From: Oenanthe sinensis
Taxonomy: Eukaryota; Streptophyta; Magnoliopsida; Apiales; Apiaceae
DNA: 64,000 nt
NCBI GenBank assembly: GCA_028671895.1
Contig: JAPMAC010000221.1
Span: 62,001-126,000, forward strand
Direction of reading: 5' to 3'
Shown here: positions 41,908 to 50,247 of the stretch, piece by piece
Numbering within the stretch: position 1 is the stretch's first letter
Layout of the letters: every line of letters begins with the position of its first letter
Notes under the pieces: model-generated
What the model saw: only the letters and a program-made list of their open reading frames with translations
Databases searched by the model: none
What the model was told of the DNA's origin: nothing
Position numbers and translations under genes: made by a program

Positions 41908-42212
41908 CAAGAAGATCAGTAGCTTTATTCACAATTCTATTAACATTCTATTCAGCTTAAACAAAAATTCAAGAGCAATTAATGTCAAAATCTCTCTAGA
42001 ATTTTAAGAGCTAAATTAGTGAATATTTTCTGATTTAATCTTGTAACCCACCTCAAGTTTAATATAAGTATTTTACTTGAACTGTGTTTCTTTGATTATT
42101 ATTTCGTGATAATAATTTAAATTGTTTAATCAAAAATTATCCGAAAAAGATTTTAATATTTATTAATGATTGTATTCAACCCCCCCTTCTACAATCATTT
42201 GGACCTAACAAT

Positions 42213-42224
42213 TGGTATCCGAGC
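42213..42224 (+). other. Primer binding site of the copia element (initiator tRNA-Met type)
   Basis: TGGTATCCGAGC lies two bases after the LTR end. It differs at one position from TGGTATCAGAGC, the usual complement of the plant initiator tRNA-Met 3' end. This is where minus-strand DNA synthesis would be primed. Confidence 0.85.
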
Positions 42225-42249
42225 CATCTGATTGACATAAAAATCAAGA

Positions 42250-42656
42250 TCCTAATATTTTTATTTATTAAAAATTTTGAAACTTTTAATTTATTAAAAA
42301 TTCGAAACTTTTAATTTATTAAAAATTCGAAACTTTTAATTTATTAAAAATCGAAAATTTTAATTTATTAAAAATTCTAAAATTTTTAATTTCTTAAAAA
42401 TTTGAAATCTCTTTAGTTCCTAAAAATTTCACAACTTTTAATTCATTAAAAAATTCGAAACTTTTAATTTATTAAAAATTCGAAATTTTTAATTTCTTAA
42501 AAATTCAAAATCTCTTTAAATCTTAAAATTTTCAAAACTTTTAATTCATTAAAAATTCGAAATTTTTAATTCTTTAAAAAATTCGAAATTTTTAATTTAT
42601 TAGAAATTCGAAAATTTTTAATTTCTTAAAAATTCGAAAATTTTTAATTCCTAAAA
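42250..42656 (+). repeat. A/T-rich ~25-bp tandem repeat in the gag leader
   Basis: The untranslated leader between PBS and gag is a degenerate tandem array of AAAAATTCGAAACTTTTAAT-like units, about 17 copies. Adjacent well-preserved copies are exactly 25 bp apart (TTCGAA at 42301, TTCGA at 42326). No open frame covers it. The leader of an LTR element usually carries packaging and dimerisation signals. Whether the repeat has such a role is unknown. Confidence 0.75.
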
Positions 42657-42690
42657 ATCTCAAATCTTTTTAATCTTCCATTATTTTAAT

Positions 42691-45126
42691 ATGAGTACTC
42701 AAAGAGTGAGTAGCATTAAAATTCCTCCATTTGATAAAGATAATTATAATCTTTGGAAGAGGAAGATGACACTATTTCTTCGAACTGCAAACCCTAAGTA
42801 CAAAGATATTTTGAAGACCGGTGTTGTTGCTCCAATAACAATCATTCCTGAGCATATGATAGATGGTGTACTTATTCCGCACAGACAATTTGATAAAGAA
42901 ATTTCTGAGTACACTGATACTGAAAAGGAACTGGATTCTTTGGACACCAGCCTGCAGTTAATTTTGGTAGAATCTCTTGATCCCGGAATGTACAATCATG
43001 TTGTTAATTGCAAAAATGCTAAACACATCTGGGAAACGATAGAGATACTGAATGAAGGAACAGAAGAAGTGAGGGAGAATAGATTGGAAATCTTAACGTC
43101 TCAATATGAGCATTTTAGATCAAATCCTGGAGAAGGTATCTCTGATGTTTTTGAGAGATACAATAAACTGATAAATGATCTAAATCTCAATGGCAAACAC
43201 TATACGAAGAAGGAGATCAATAGGAAGTTTTTGCTGACAATGCCAATTCACTTAGAGCATAGGATTACTGCCATCAGGGAGTCAAGGGACATGAATGAAA
43301 TTTCATTGGAAAGACTTTATGGGGTACTAAAGACCTATGAGCTAGAGCAGATTCAACAGAAAGAAATATATGGTACAGGCAAGGTGGTCAGCAAGTCTAC
43401 AGCTCTTGTAGCAGAAGTACCAGAATACAAAGAATCTATGACTGAATCTTCTTCAGTCAAAGTCATTGATCATGGTATTGTTGCAGAAGTTGGTGCAACT
43501 CAAATGAATTCATCTGAAAGTGAATTCTACTCAATGGAAGAACTTGATCAACTTGAGGATGAATCTCTGGCACTGATTGCTAGAAAATTTGGAAATACAA
43601 GATTCAGGAGGAACCCTAATTTCAAATTCAAGCCCCTGGGAAACAGATTTCAGAGAGGTTGGTCTTCTAGCTCATCCAATACAAGAGGTGGATACAAGAC
43701 ATGGATGGTTGACAGAAGCAAGATTCGTTGCTTCAACTGCAATGAAATGGGACACTTTGCTACAGATTGTAGAAAGCCCAAGCAGGAAAGAAAGAAGGAT
43801 TCATATGACGAGCTTAAACAGAAATATGAGGCTCTTCTGAAGAAGCATCAGGGAAGATCATACTTAGCAGAAGGAAAAAGCTGGGATGATTCTGACAATG
43901 ATGAAGAAGAAGATATGGGAAATCTTGCTCTAATGGCTTCTTCTTCTGAAGGATCACAATCACCACCTCGTCAAGGAATTGAGGTAAATCCTAGCTGTCC
44001 TAAAATGTTTAAATTGCTGGGTGAGGATTTAACTAATGCTAGAGATCGAATAAAAGTCTTAATTCTCAAAAATCAAGTTTTATCAGATGAGAATTCTGAA
44101 TTGAAAAAGCTGAAACTTATAAATGAGAAATTAACTGAAGATGTTGCATTTCAAGTTAATAGAGTCAACTGTTATGTTGAAATTGAAGCCTTTTTGAAGG
44201 ATAAAATTGAAAAGGAAAAGGTCAGGTGTCAAGCCTATAGAACTGCTTCATTTGTTATGAAAGACCTAGTTGACCAACAAGAGATTAAACGCAAAGTTGG
44301 GATAGGTTTTGAATATAACCAATCCGTAGGAAAGGCTAGTAACATTACCCCTTTTAAAGAGACTGCTATAGAAAGGGGTATTCCACATGTTATTAAAGAC
44401 ACTAAGAAACCTCTTTTCATAACTCCTATTGCAGAACCAGTTCTTGATAGTTGTGTAATAGTGGATTATGAAATTAAACTTGAAGATCTTAAAGAGGAAG
44501 AGAAAGTACAGGAAAAACCTGTTAGGGACATAAAAGGAATAAATGTCCAGGAAGCTAAATATGTACCTAAAAAACCAATACAAAATGTGAACACTGCTAG
44601 TTCATCCACTCCTGGTTTAGGTGCTAATGAGCTTAAGAAAAATCATAACAAACCTAATAAGTTTGTTAATAGTAGGGAAAAGAACAACAGATTCCATGCT
44701 ACTGAGAACTTTAAAAATGTTAATAAAGTTAAGGTAGAAACTGTTAAGACTCCTGCTATTGTGAATAAAATGCCTACTATTGATACATGCCATAAACCAT
44801 GTGGTGTAGATAACTGTATGCTATGTGCTTTCAATGTAATGTCTGCATATTTTAAAAGCATGCATGCTATGAATGTCAATACTACACCTAGACAGCACAT
44901 AAATCACAGGCATGCTAGATCAAAGACTGCCAGTCCTCCTGTTTCACAGAAGGAAACATTTTCTCCTAAGCCTATATACAAAAATGTTAAGGTTGTTTAC
45001 AAGGAGAAGTGTTCAGTCAAAGTAGTAGATGAGTTTGTCAAGTTGGGTTCTGTTGTTAAACCTGATAAAGGACAATTTTTCAAATATGCCGGGCCCAATC
45101 AATGTTGGGTTCCGAAGAAGTCCTAA
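42691..45126 (+). CDS. gag: Copia Gag polyprotein
   Basis: This encodes the structural protein of the virus-like particle, 811 aa from the ATG that ends the A/T-rich leader. The N-terminus PPFDKDNYNLWKRKM and the following ~200 residues look like the copia-type Gag (UBN2/DUF4219) core. A CCHC zinc knuckle, CFNCNEMGHFATDC (C347, C350, H355, C360), would bind the RNA. Residues ~439-535 are rich in charged heptad-like stretches and probably form a coiled coil. Around residue 700 there is a second cluster, CHKPCGVDNCMLC, which could be another metal site. The C-terminal third is Lys-rich and low in complexity. The frame is intact. It ends with TAA, in the same reading frame as pol. The protein is longer than most copia Gags, as expected for SIRE-type elements. 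Confidence 0.92.
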   Translation: MSTQRVSSIKIPPFDKDNYNLWKRKMTLFLRTANPKYKDILKTGVVAPITIIPEHMIDGVLIPHRQFDKEISEYTDTEKELDSLDTSLQLILVESLDPGMYNHVVNCKNAKHIWETIEILNEGTEEVRENRLEILTSQYEHFRSNPGEGISDVFERYNKLINDLNLNGKHYTKKEINRKFLLTMPIHLEHRITAIRESRDMNEISLERLYGVLKTYELEQIQQKEIYGTGKVVSKSTALVAEVPEYKESMTESSSVKVIDHGIVAEVGATQMNSSESEFYSMEELDQLEDESLALIARKFGNTRFRRNPNFKFKPLGNRFQRGWSSSSSNTRGGYKTWMVDRSKIRCFNCNEMGHFATDCRKPKQERKKDSYDELKQKYEALLKKHQGRSYLAEGKSWDDSDNDEEEDMGNLALMASSSEGSQSPPRQGIEVNPSCPKMFKLLGEDLTNARDRIKVLILKNQVLSDENSELKKLKLINEKLTEDVAFQVNRVNCYVEIEAFLKDKIEKEKVRCQAYRTASFVMKDLVDQQEIKRKVGIGFEYNQSVGKASNITPFKETAIERGIPHVIKDTKKPLFITPIAEPVLDSCVIVDYEIKLEDLKEEEKVQEKPVRDIKGINVQEAKYVPKKPIQNVNTASSSTPGLGANELKKNHNKPNKFVNSREKNNRFHATENFKNVNKVKVETVKTPAIVNKMPTIDTCHKPCGVDNCMLCAFNVMSAYFKSMHAMNVNTTPRQHINHRHARSKTASPPVSQKETFSPKPIYKNVKVVYKEKCSVKVVDEFVKLGSVVKPDKGQFFKYAGPNQCWVPKKS

Positions 45127-45146
45127 CTCATTTGATAATTGCAGGG
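45120..45146 (+). promoter_or_regulatory. Gag-pol junction: three in-frame stops with splice-acceptor-like sequence
   Basis: Between Gag and Pol, in one frame, lie TAA (45124), TGA (45133) and TAA (45136). The same stretch reads CTAAC (branch-point-like, 45123-45127) and, 18 bases after the branch A, TTGCAG/GG with AG at 45143-45144. Cleavage there would continue in the Pol frame. Suppression of three stops is unlikely, so Pol expression by splicing is inferred. One possible in-frame donor is AAG/GTAGAA at 44734, which would give a 411-bp intron. Confidence 0.45.
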
Positions 45147-48100
45147 TGTAAAACAGGTGAACCGGGTTATTTGGATTCTCGACAGTGGATCCTCACGACA
45201 CATGACCGGAGATAGAGCCCTGCTATCAAATGTTGTTGAGAGAGCTGGCCCAATAGTTACCTTTGGAGATGACAGCAAGGGTATGACTAAGGGATATGGC
45301 TGTTTAGAAGCTGGCAATGTCATCATTGATAATGTATCTTTCGTGGAAGGTCTTAAACACAATCTTCTGAGTATCAGTCAGTTTTGTGACAAGGGATACA
45401 CAGTGAACTTTGTGAAGGAGAGATGTTTGATTTCTCACAAGAAGGATGAAAAACTTGCTCTTCAGGGAGTAAGGAAAGGAAACTTGTTCGTGGCAGATCT
45501 AAACTCAGGTTGCAGAGATGAAGTCAATTGTTTTTATGCTAAAGCTTCGTCAGATGAAAGTTGGCTATGGCACAAGAAGCTCTCACACCTTAATTTCAAA
45601 TCTATGAATTCTCTAGTCAAAAGAGAATTAGTGAGAGGACTGCCTCAATTGGAATTCACACAAGAAGGACTTTGTGAGGCATGTCAGAAAGGGAAAGCAA
45701 AGAAAGCGTCACATCCAAGCACTGACACATCTAGTATTACTGAACCACTACAATTAATTCATATGGATTTATTTGGTCCAGTCAATGTTATGTCAATAGC
45801 ACACAAAAGATATGCCTTGGTGATTGTTGATGACTATTCAAAGTATACATGGGTTTTATTCCTACACTCAAAGGATGAAACTTCTCAAATGGTGATTGAT
45901 CATATCAAAATGATTGAGTTGGATTCGAAGCTTCCAGTTAGAGCTATAAGGTCAGACAATGGAACTGAATTCAAGAATGCAGTTCTGAATGACTTTTGTG
46001 TTGAAAAGGGAATAACAAGACAATTCTCAGCACCTAGAACTCCGCAACAGAATGGAGTTGTAGAAAGGAAGAATCGTACATTAATTGAAGCTGCAAGAAC
46101 TATGTTGAATGAATCAAGGCTTCCAATGTACTTTTGGGCTGAAGCTGTAAATACTGCATGTTATACCCAGAATCGGACTCTGATCAACAAGGACTTAATG
46201 AAGACACCTTACGAAATAATGGCCAACAAGAAACCAACGCTCAAGTACTTTCATGTATTTGGTGCTAAATGCTTTGTTCTTAAAGATGGAGAAGAACATA
46301 TTGGAAAGTTCGAGGCTAAAGCTCTAGAAGCTATTTTTGTTGGTTATTCTAGAAGATCTTATCGGGTGTATATTATTGATCAACATCATGTCAAAGAAAG
46401 TGTCAATGTAACTTTTGATGACACAAAATTCCCTAACATTCAAAATGATGATCCATCTGAAACTCTTAAGTTCAACAATATGCCAAACTCACACTCAGAT
46501 GATGAAAACGAACCTGAGGCTGCAACAGGAAACAACAATGTTAATAATGCTGATGATCCAAGTGGTAGTGGTGGAAACAGTGAAAACTCTGGAGATACCA
46601 CTAACACACAAGGAGATTCATCAAGAGATCCTAGCAGCAACTCAGGGGGAGGAGATGAAGGATCAACAAATCAAACACAACATCACAATGAAATTCAAGG
46701 CGAATCATCAAGATCTAATCTGCCAAGTCAGAGAATTTGGAGTAGAGCTCATCCTTTTGAGCTGATCATTGGTGATCCAGATGTTGGTGTTAGAACAAGA
46801 GGTGCTACACAGAATCAATGTAATTATTCTGGGTTTCTATCTGAAATGGAACCTAAGAAAGTAGAAGAAGCACTATCTGATCCTGATTGGGTGATTGCTA
46901 TGCAAGATGAACTCAATCAATTTGAATCTCAAGATGTTTGGAAACTGGTACCCAGACCAAAGGACAGAACTGTAATTGGCACACGATGGGTATTCAGAAA
47001 CAAGTTGGATGAAGATGGCATTGTAATAAGAAACAAAGCCAGACTGGTTGCAAAAGGTTATTCCCAAGCTGAAGGAATTGATTATGATGAAACCTACGCT
47101 CCAGTTGCAAGACTTGAGGCTATCAGGATGTTTCTGGCATTCGCAGCTCACTCCAATTTTAAAGTTTATCAAATGGACGTGAAGAGTGCATTCCTGAATG
47201 GAAAGTTAGCTGAAGAGGTATATGTACAACAGCCCCCAGGCTTTGAAGATCCAGATCACATGGACTTTTTATATTTTCTTTTCAAGGCTATCTATGGTCT
47301 CAAACAAGCACCCAGAACATGGTATGACACTCTTTCAGATTTCTTGCTTAAAAATGCTTTTGTTAGAGGAGTCATAGATAAAACCTTATTTTATAAGAAA
47401 CACATTAATGATCTGATAATGGTACAAGTATATGTTGATGACATAATATTTGGGTCTACTAATGATAACTTGTGCAAGAGGTTTGCTAAGTTAATGCAGA
47501 GTAGGTATGAGATGAGCTTAATGGGAGAGCTGAAATTCTTCCTTGGATTTCAAGTGAGTCAAAGAATAGATGGAATATTCATTTGTCAGTCCAAGTACCT
47601 TAAAGAACTTCTGAAGAAGTATCACATGGAAGATTCAGCATCTGCAAGAACTCCCTCATCTACAGCTGTCAAGCTTGGAGTATGTGAAAACTCAATAAAG
47701 GTAGACATCACAAGCTACAGAGGTATGATTGGATCTCTACTTTACCTAACTGCAAGCCGACCAGATATTATGTATGCCACTTGTATATGTGCAAGGTTCC
47801 AAGCGGATCCTAGAGATATTCATCTTGTTGCTGTGAAAAGAATCTTAAGATATCTTAAGGGTACACCTAATCTTGGTATCTGGTACCCTAAAGAATCTGG
47901 TTTTAATCTAATAGGATATACAGATTCTGATTATGCAGGTAGTGTTGTTGATAGGAAGAGCACCTCAGGGAGCTGTCAATTCCTAGGGAGAAGATTGATT
48001 TCCTGGTACAGCAAGAAACAGCAAACAGTTTCCAATTCTACAGCAGAGGCTGAGTACATTGCTGCGGGAAGCTGTTGCGCTCAGATCTTATGGATAAGAA

Positions 48101-48381
48101 ATCAACTCAGAGATTATGGCTTTATGTTAAATAAAATTCCTATTTTATGTGATAACACAAGTGCCATTGCAATCTCGAACAACCCTGTACAGCACACGAG
48201 GACAAAGCACATAGATATCAGGTATCATTTTATTCGAGAACATGTTATGAATGGTACTGTGGAATTACACTTTGTACCCACAGAAGAACAGACTGCAGAT
48301 ATTTTTACTAAGCCACTTGATGAATCCACATTCACCAGGATGGTTGGTGAACTAGGGATGTTAAATAGTTCTTCATCTTAA
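45139..48381 (+). CDS. pol: Copia Pol polyprotein (protease, integrase, reverse transcriptase, RNase H)
   Basis: The frame of 1080 codons opens after the last junction stop. There is no ATG at its start (first codon TTG), so it is probably reached by splicing from gag. The aspartic protease has DSGSS at D15 and HMTG just after. The integrase zinc domain has H145, H150, C179 and C182. The integrase core has D210, D273 (SDNGTEF) and E309, an exact D,D35E spacing. The reverse transcriptase has TRWVFRNK, D680 in QMDVKSAFLNG, and YVDD at 765-768. RNase H has YTDSDYAG (D929) and STAEAEY. The C-terminal TADIFTKPL is the usual copia ending. Integrase before reverse transcriptase proves the copia order. 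All catalytic motifs are present and there is no frameshift, so the enzyme could be active. A low-complexity Asn/Ser/Gly-rich linker joins integrase to reverse transcriptase. Confidence 0.95.
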   Translation: MQGVKQVNRVIWILDSGSSRHMTGDRALLSNVVERAGPIVTFGDDSKGMTKGYGCLEAGNVIIDNVSFVEGLKHNLLSISQFCDKGYTVNFVKERCLISHKKDEKLALQGVRKGNLFVADLNSGCRDEVNCFYAKASSDESWLWHKKLSHLNFKSMNSLVKRELVRGLPQLEFTQEGLCEACQKGKAKKASHPSTDTSSITEPLQLIHMDLFGPVNVMSIAHKRYALVIVDDYSKYTWVLFLHSKDETSQMVIDHIKMIELDSKLPVRAIRSDNGTEFKNAVLNDFCVEKGITRQFSAPRTPQQNGVVERKNRTLIEAARTMLNESRLPMYFWAEAVNTACYTQNRTLINKDLMKTPYEIMANKKPTLKYFHVFGAKCFVLKDGEEHIGKFEAKALEAIFVGYSRRSYRVYIIDQHHVKESVNVTFDDTKFPNIQNDDPSETLKFNNMPNSHSDDENEPEAATGNNNVNNADDPSGSGGNSENSGDTTNTQGDSSRDPSSNSGGGDEGSTNQTQHHNEIQGESSRSNLPSQRIWSRAHPFELIIGDPDVGVRTRGATQNQCNYSGFLSEMEPKKVEEALSDPDWVIAMQDELNQFESQDVWKLVPRPKDRTVIGTRWVFRNKLDEDGIVIRNKARLVAKGYSQAEGIDYDETYAPVARLEAIRMFLAFAAHSNFKVYQMDVKSAFLNGKLAEEVYVQQPPGFEDPDHMDFLYFLFKAIYGLKQAPRTWYDTLSDFLLKNAFVRGVIDKTLFYKKHINDLIMVQVYVDDIIFGSTNDNLCKRFAKLMQSRYEMSLMGELKFFLGFQVSQRIDGIFICQSKYLKELLKKYHMEDSASARTPSSTAVKLGVCENSIKVDITSYRGMIGSLLYLTASRPDIMYATCICARFQADPRDIHLVAVKRILRYLKGTPNLGIWYPKESGFNLIGYTDSDYAGSVVDRKSTSGSCQFLGRRLISWYSKKQQTVSNSTAEAEYIAAGSCCAQILWIRNQLRDYGFMLNKIPILCDNTSAIAISNNPVQHTRTKHIDIRYHFIREHVMNGTVELHFVPTEEQTADIFTKPLDESTFTRMVGELGMLNSSSS

Positions 48382-48776
48382 ACCCCAGTTCACATCTGCA
48401 TTATGTTCTTAAATAAAATTTCAAGTGTTTGTTATGTGAATTTATTTTACTAAATTCTAGTTCTCGAATGTGTGTTTAGTGTAAATTATTATTTTATTTT
48501 ATTTTATCTACTTTTGGTTGTATTGTACTATATTTTAATGATAGATTATTATATTTAAAAATAATTTAATCAAAATTCTACAAGTCAGAAGTTTGATAAA
48601 AGATATTTTTACTTAAAAATAATTTAATATTGAAGTATAGATATTTTAAGTATAACTTATTTTTATTTTTATTTTTTTATTATGTTATTTTTATGTTATA
48701 TAATTATTAGTTTAATTAATTATATATATATCGTATATAGTCTTCTAAATCTATTATTTAAATATATATATATAAA
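48382..48776 (+). other. Post-pol A/T-rich spacer, no gene seen
   Basis: This is non-coding sequence after the pol stop. It contains AATAAA-like AAATAAAATT at ~48411, T-rich runs, and alternating TATATATA stretches around 48721-48733 and 48763-48773. It could hold a 3' processing signal for a gag-pol transcript, but nothing decisive is visible. Confidence 0.5.
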
Positions 48777-48777
48777 G

Positions 48778-49019
48778 TTCGGGAAGACTTTTGAAAAGTC
48801 TCCCCGAGACGTTTTTCAAATGTCTCCCCGAGTCGTTTTTCAAATGTCTCCCCGAGACGTTTTTCAAATTCAAATGTCTCCCCGAGTCATTTAACCACTG
48901 TATACTTTACTGGTTTTTTTCTTCTTTTTTTTCTTGTCTTTCAAAAGTCTCCCCGAGACTTTTGAGGAAGTCTCCCCGAGACATAAATGTCTCCCCGAGA
49001 CATAAAAGTCTCCCCGAGA
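48778..49019 (+). promoter_or_regulatory. Second GTCTCCCCGAG motif array, upstream of the third ORF
   Basis: Eight copies of GTCTCCCCGAG start at 48798, 48822, 48846, 48876, 48948, 48970, 48989 and 49008, with spacings of 24, 24, 30, 72, 22, 19 and 19 bp. The first is preceded by an inverted copy, TTCGGGAAGACTTTT, exactly as in the 5' LTR. The ~30-base inverted unit differs from the LTR copy by one base (CCCC against CTCC). The array sits just before a TATA box and seems to be an internal copy of the LTR regulatory region. Confidence 0.65.
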
Positions 49020-49025
49020 CTTTGC

Positions 49026-49037
49026 TTATATATATAA
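49026..49037 (+). promoter_or_regulatory. TATA box of the putative internal promoter
   Basis: TTATATATATAACC lies about 8 bp after the last motif of the array, the same arrangement as in the 5' LTR. A start site near 49060 would give a leader with CT-rich stretches (TTTTTCTCTCTATT), typical of plant 5' UTRs. There is no experimental support in the sequence itself. Confidence 0.5.
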
Positions 49038-49146
49038 CCAGTTTTTCTTTCTAAGATCCTATCTAATCCTATTCTATTCCGTTTTTTTAATTGCCAAAAC
49101 CAATCAAACTCTTGCAAATTTTTCTCTCTATTAAACAATTGTGTGT

Positions 49147-49310
49147 GTAAGTTTTTTTTTATAATTAGTCATTTACTAAATCTTAATCAGTTTTTTTTCT
49201 TTCAATTTAACTGATTAATGGGTTTAGAAACAATTGTAAAATTTTTGATCACTTATTTAATTTCACCTGTTCTATTTATTTTCTAATAAATTACATTGTT
49301 TGTTACGCAG
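49147..49310 (+). other. Putative 5' UTR intron upstream of the third ORF
   Basis: A strong donor, GTGT/GTAAGTTTTT, starts at 49147. An acceptor, TTTGTTACGCAG, ends at 49310. A CTAAT branch-like sequence lies at ~49283, and the stretch is U-rich as plant introns are. Its 164 bp is a usual plant intron size. Without the nested gypsy element, the exon after the acceptor would reach the third ORF start within 13 bases. This is a prediction only. Confidence 0.5.
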
Positions 49311-49317
49311 ATAAAAT

Positions 49318-49322
49318 ATAAT
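49318..49322. repeat. Target-site duplication of the nested gypsy element, left copy
   Basis: ATAAT directly before the LTR start TGTGACACC. It matches ATAAT at 63266-63270, directly after the other LTR. Confidence 0.9.
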
Positions 49323-50153
49323 TGTGACACCCCCCGATCCGGGGTCAGGGATCGGGGCCATCACGATCCAATTCCACCATAATAATACTCACTTGCTTAA
49401 CAATTATATCCATAATAGACTCTGGTGACCCCAAACCAAATACACAACTCGAGCCATAGTCTCAGAAAACGAACTTAAAATAATAACAGTTATTATAATT
49501 CAACTGTAATAAACTCAGGATCTCATGCTACTAATATAACCTCTACCTGAAGTTGCATTAGAAGTCAACACTATTTCAACATTTATTATTACATTGCATG
49601 TTATACAATAAGTATAAGAATTCTAAACTAAAATCCTATCTAGCTTACACCACCTGTAGAAGCCTTGAACCTGACTAACTCAAGCTCGAGCATCTCCTTT
49701 CTTTTGCATCCCATGGGCAAGTCTTACTGCAAGTTTTAAAGTTTACAACAAAAACAAGAATGAGCCAAAGAATGCTCAGCAAGATATATATTAGAATATT
49801 TTGTAACTTGCACCAAGAAAAGGGTGGCAACTGATATTTATACCAACGCGATGACCAACAATATCTGTAGATAATTTGCAATGCTTTTCCAGCAGAAAGT
49901 TCAGCGAAATATGTTTCGACAATAAATGAATCAGAGTTTACGATGCAAGAAGATTTTCAACATAAGTATGCAGTTCAAGTTACTGCGATACCACAATTTA
50001 AGATTCACAGTTTTGGGAACAACAGAATCGATAATTTAGCACAATGGCATCAACCACAGAGTACCATTTATTCGAGCATCAATAAGAAGGCAGTTCAAGA
50101 TACTGCGAACATAATCAATAAAAGCTCAATAATTCTCATTCACACTATCGCTA

Positions 50154-50247
50154 GTGTAGGACCAATGAAAGTTCAACAGTTCCCATTAACACTATCCTTA
50201 GTGTAGGACCAATGAAAGTTCAACAGTTCCCATTAACACTATCCTTA
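50154..50247. repeat. 47-bp tandem duplication inside the gypsy LTR
   Basis: Two copies of a unit starting GTGTAGGACCAATGAAAG, at 50154 and 50201, with a third start GTGTAATG at 50248. An imperfect CACTATC(G/C)(C/T)TAGTG palindrome borders each copy. Confidence 0.85.

Larger units (their letters stand above)
40856..42210 (+). mobile_element. 5' LTR of the copia element
   Basis: The 1355-bp LTR starts TGTTATTGAAAGG at the edge of the satellite and ends GGACCTAACA just before the PBS. The first five and last five bases are inverted copies (TGTTA/TAACA). The start is slightly uncertain because the satellite itself continues AAAATTGTTAT. A start at TGAAAGG (40862) is the alternative. The U3 is A/T-rich, then carries ten spaced GTCT-containing motifs and a TATA box at 41900. 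The open frame at 41063-41341 inside U3 resembles nothing I recognise and is probably not a gene. The matching 3' LTR should lie beyond 64000. Confidence 0.8.

Noticed and set aside
42744..47172. Antisense and alternative-frame ORFs inside gag and pol
   Set aside because: They are shadows of the two real genes.
48682..49138. ORFs over the GTCTCCCCGAG array on both strands
   Set aside because: Their repetitive peptides come from translating the regulatory motif array.
48382..49322. The spacer as a 3' LTR of the copia element
   Set aside because: Only the motif array and TATA layout match the 5' LTR. The LTR ends are missing, and the element clearly continues with ORF3 after the gypsy insertion.
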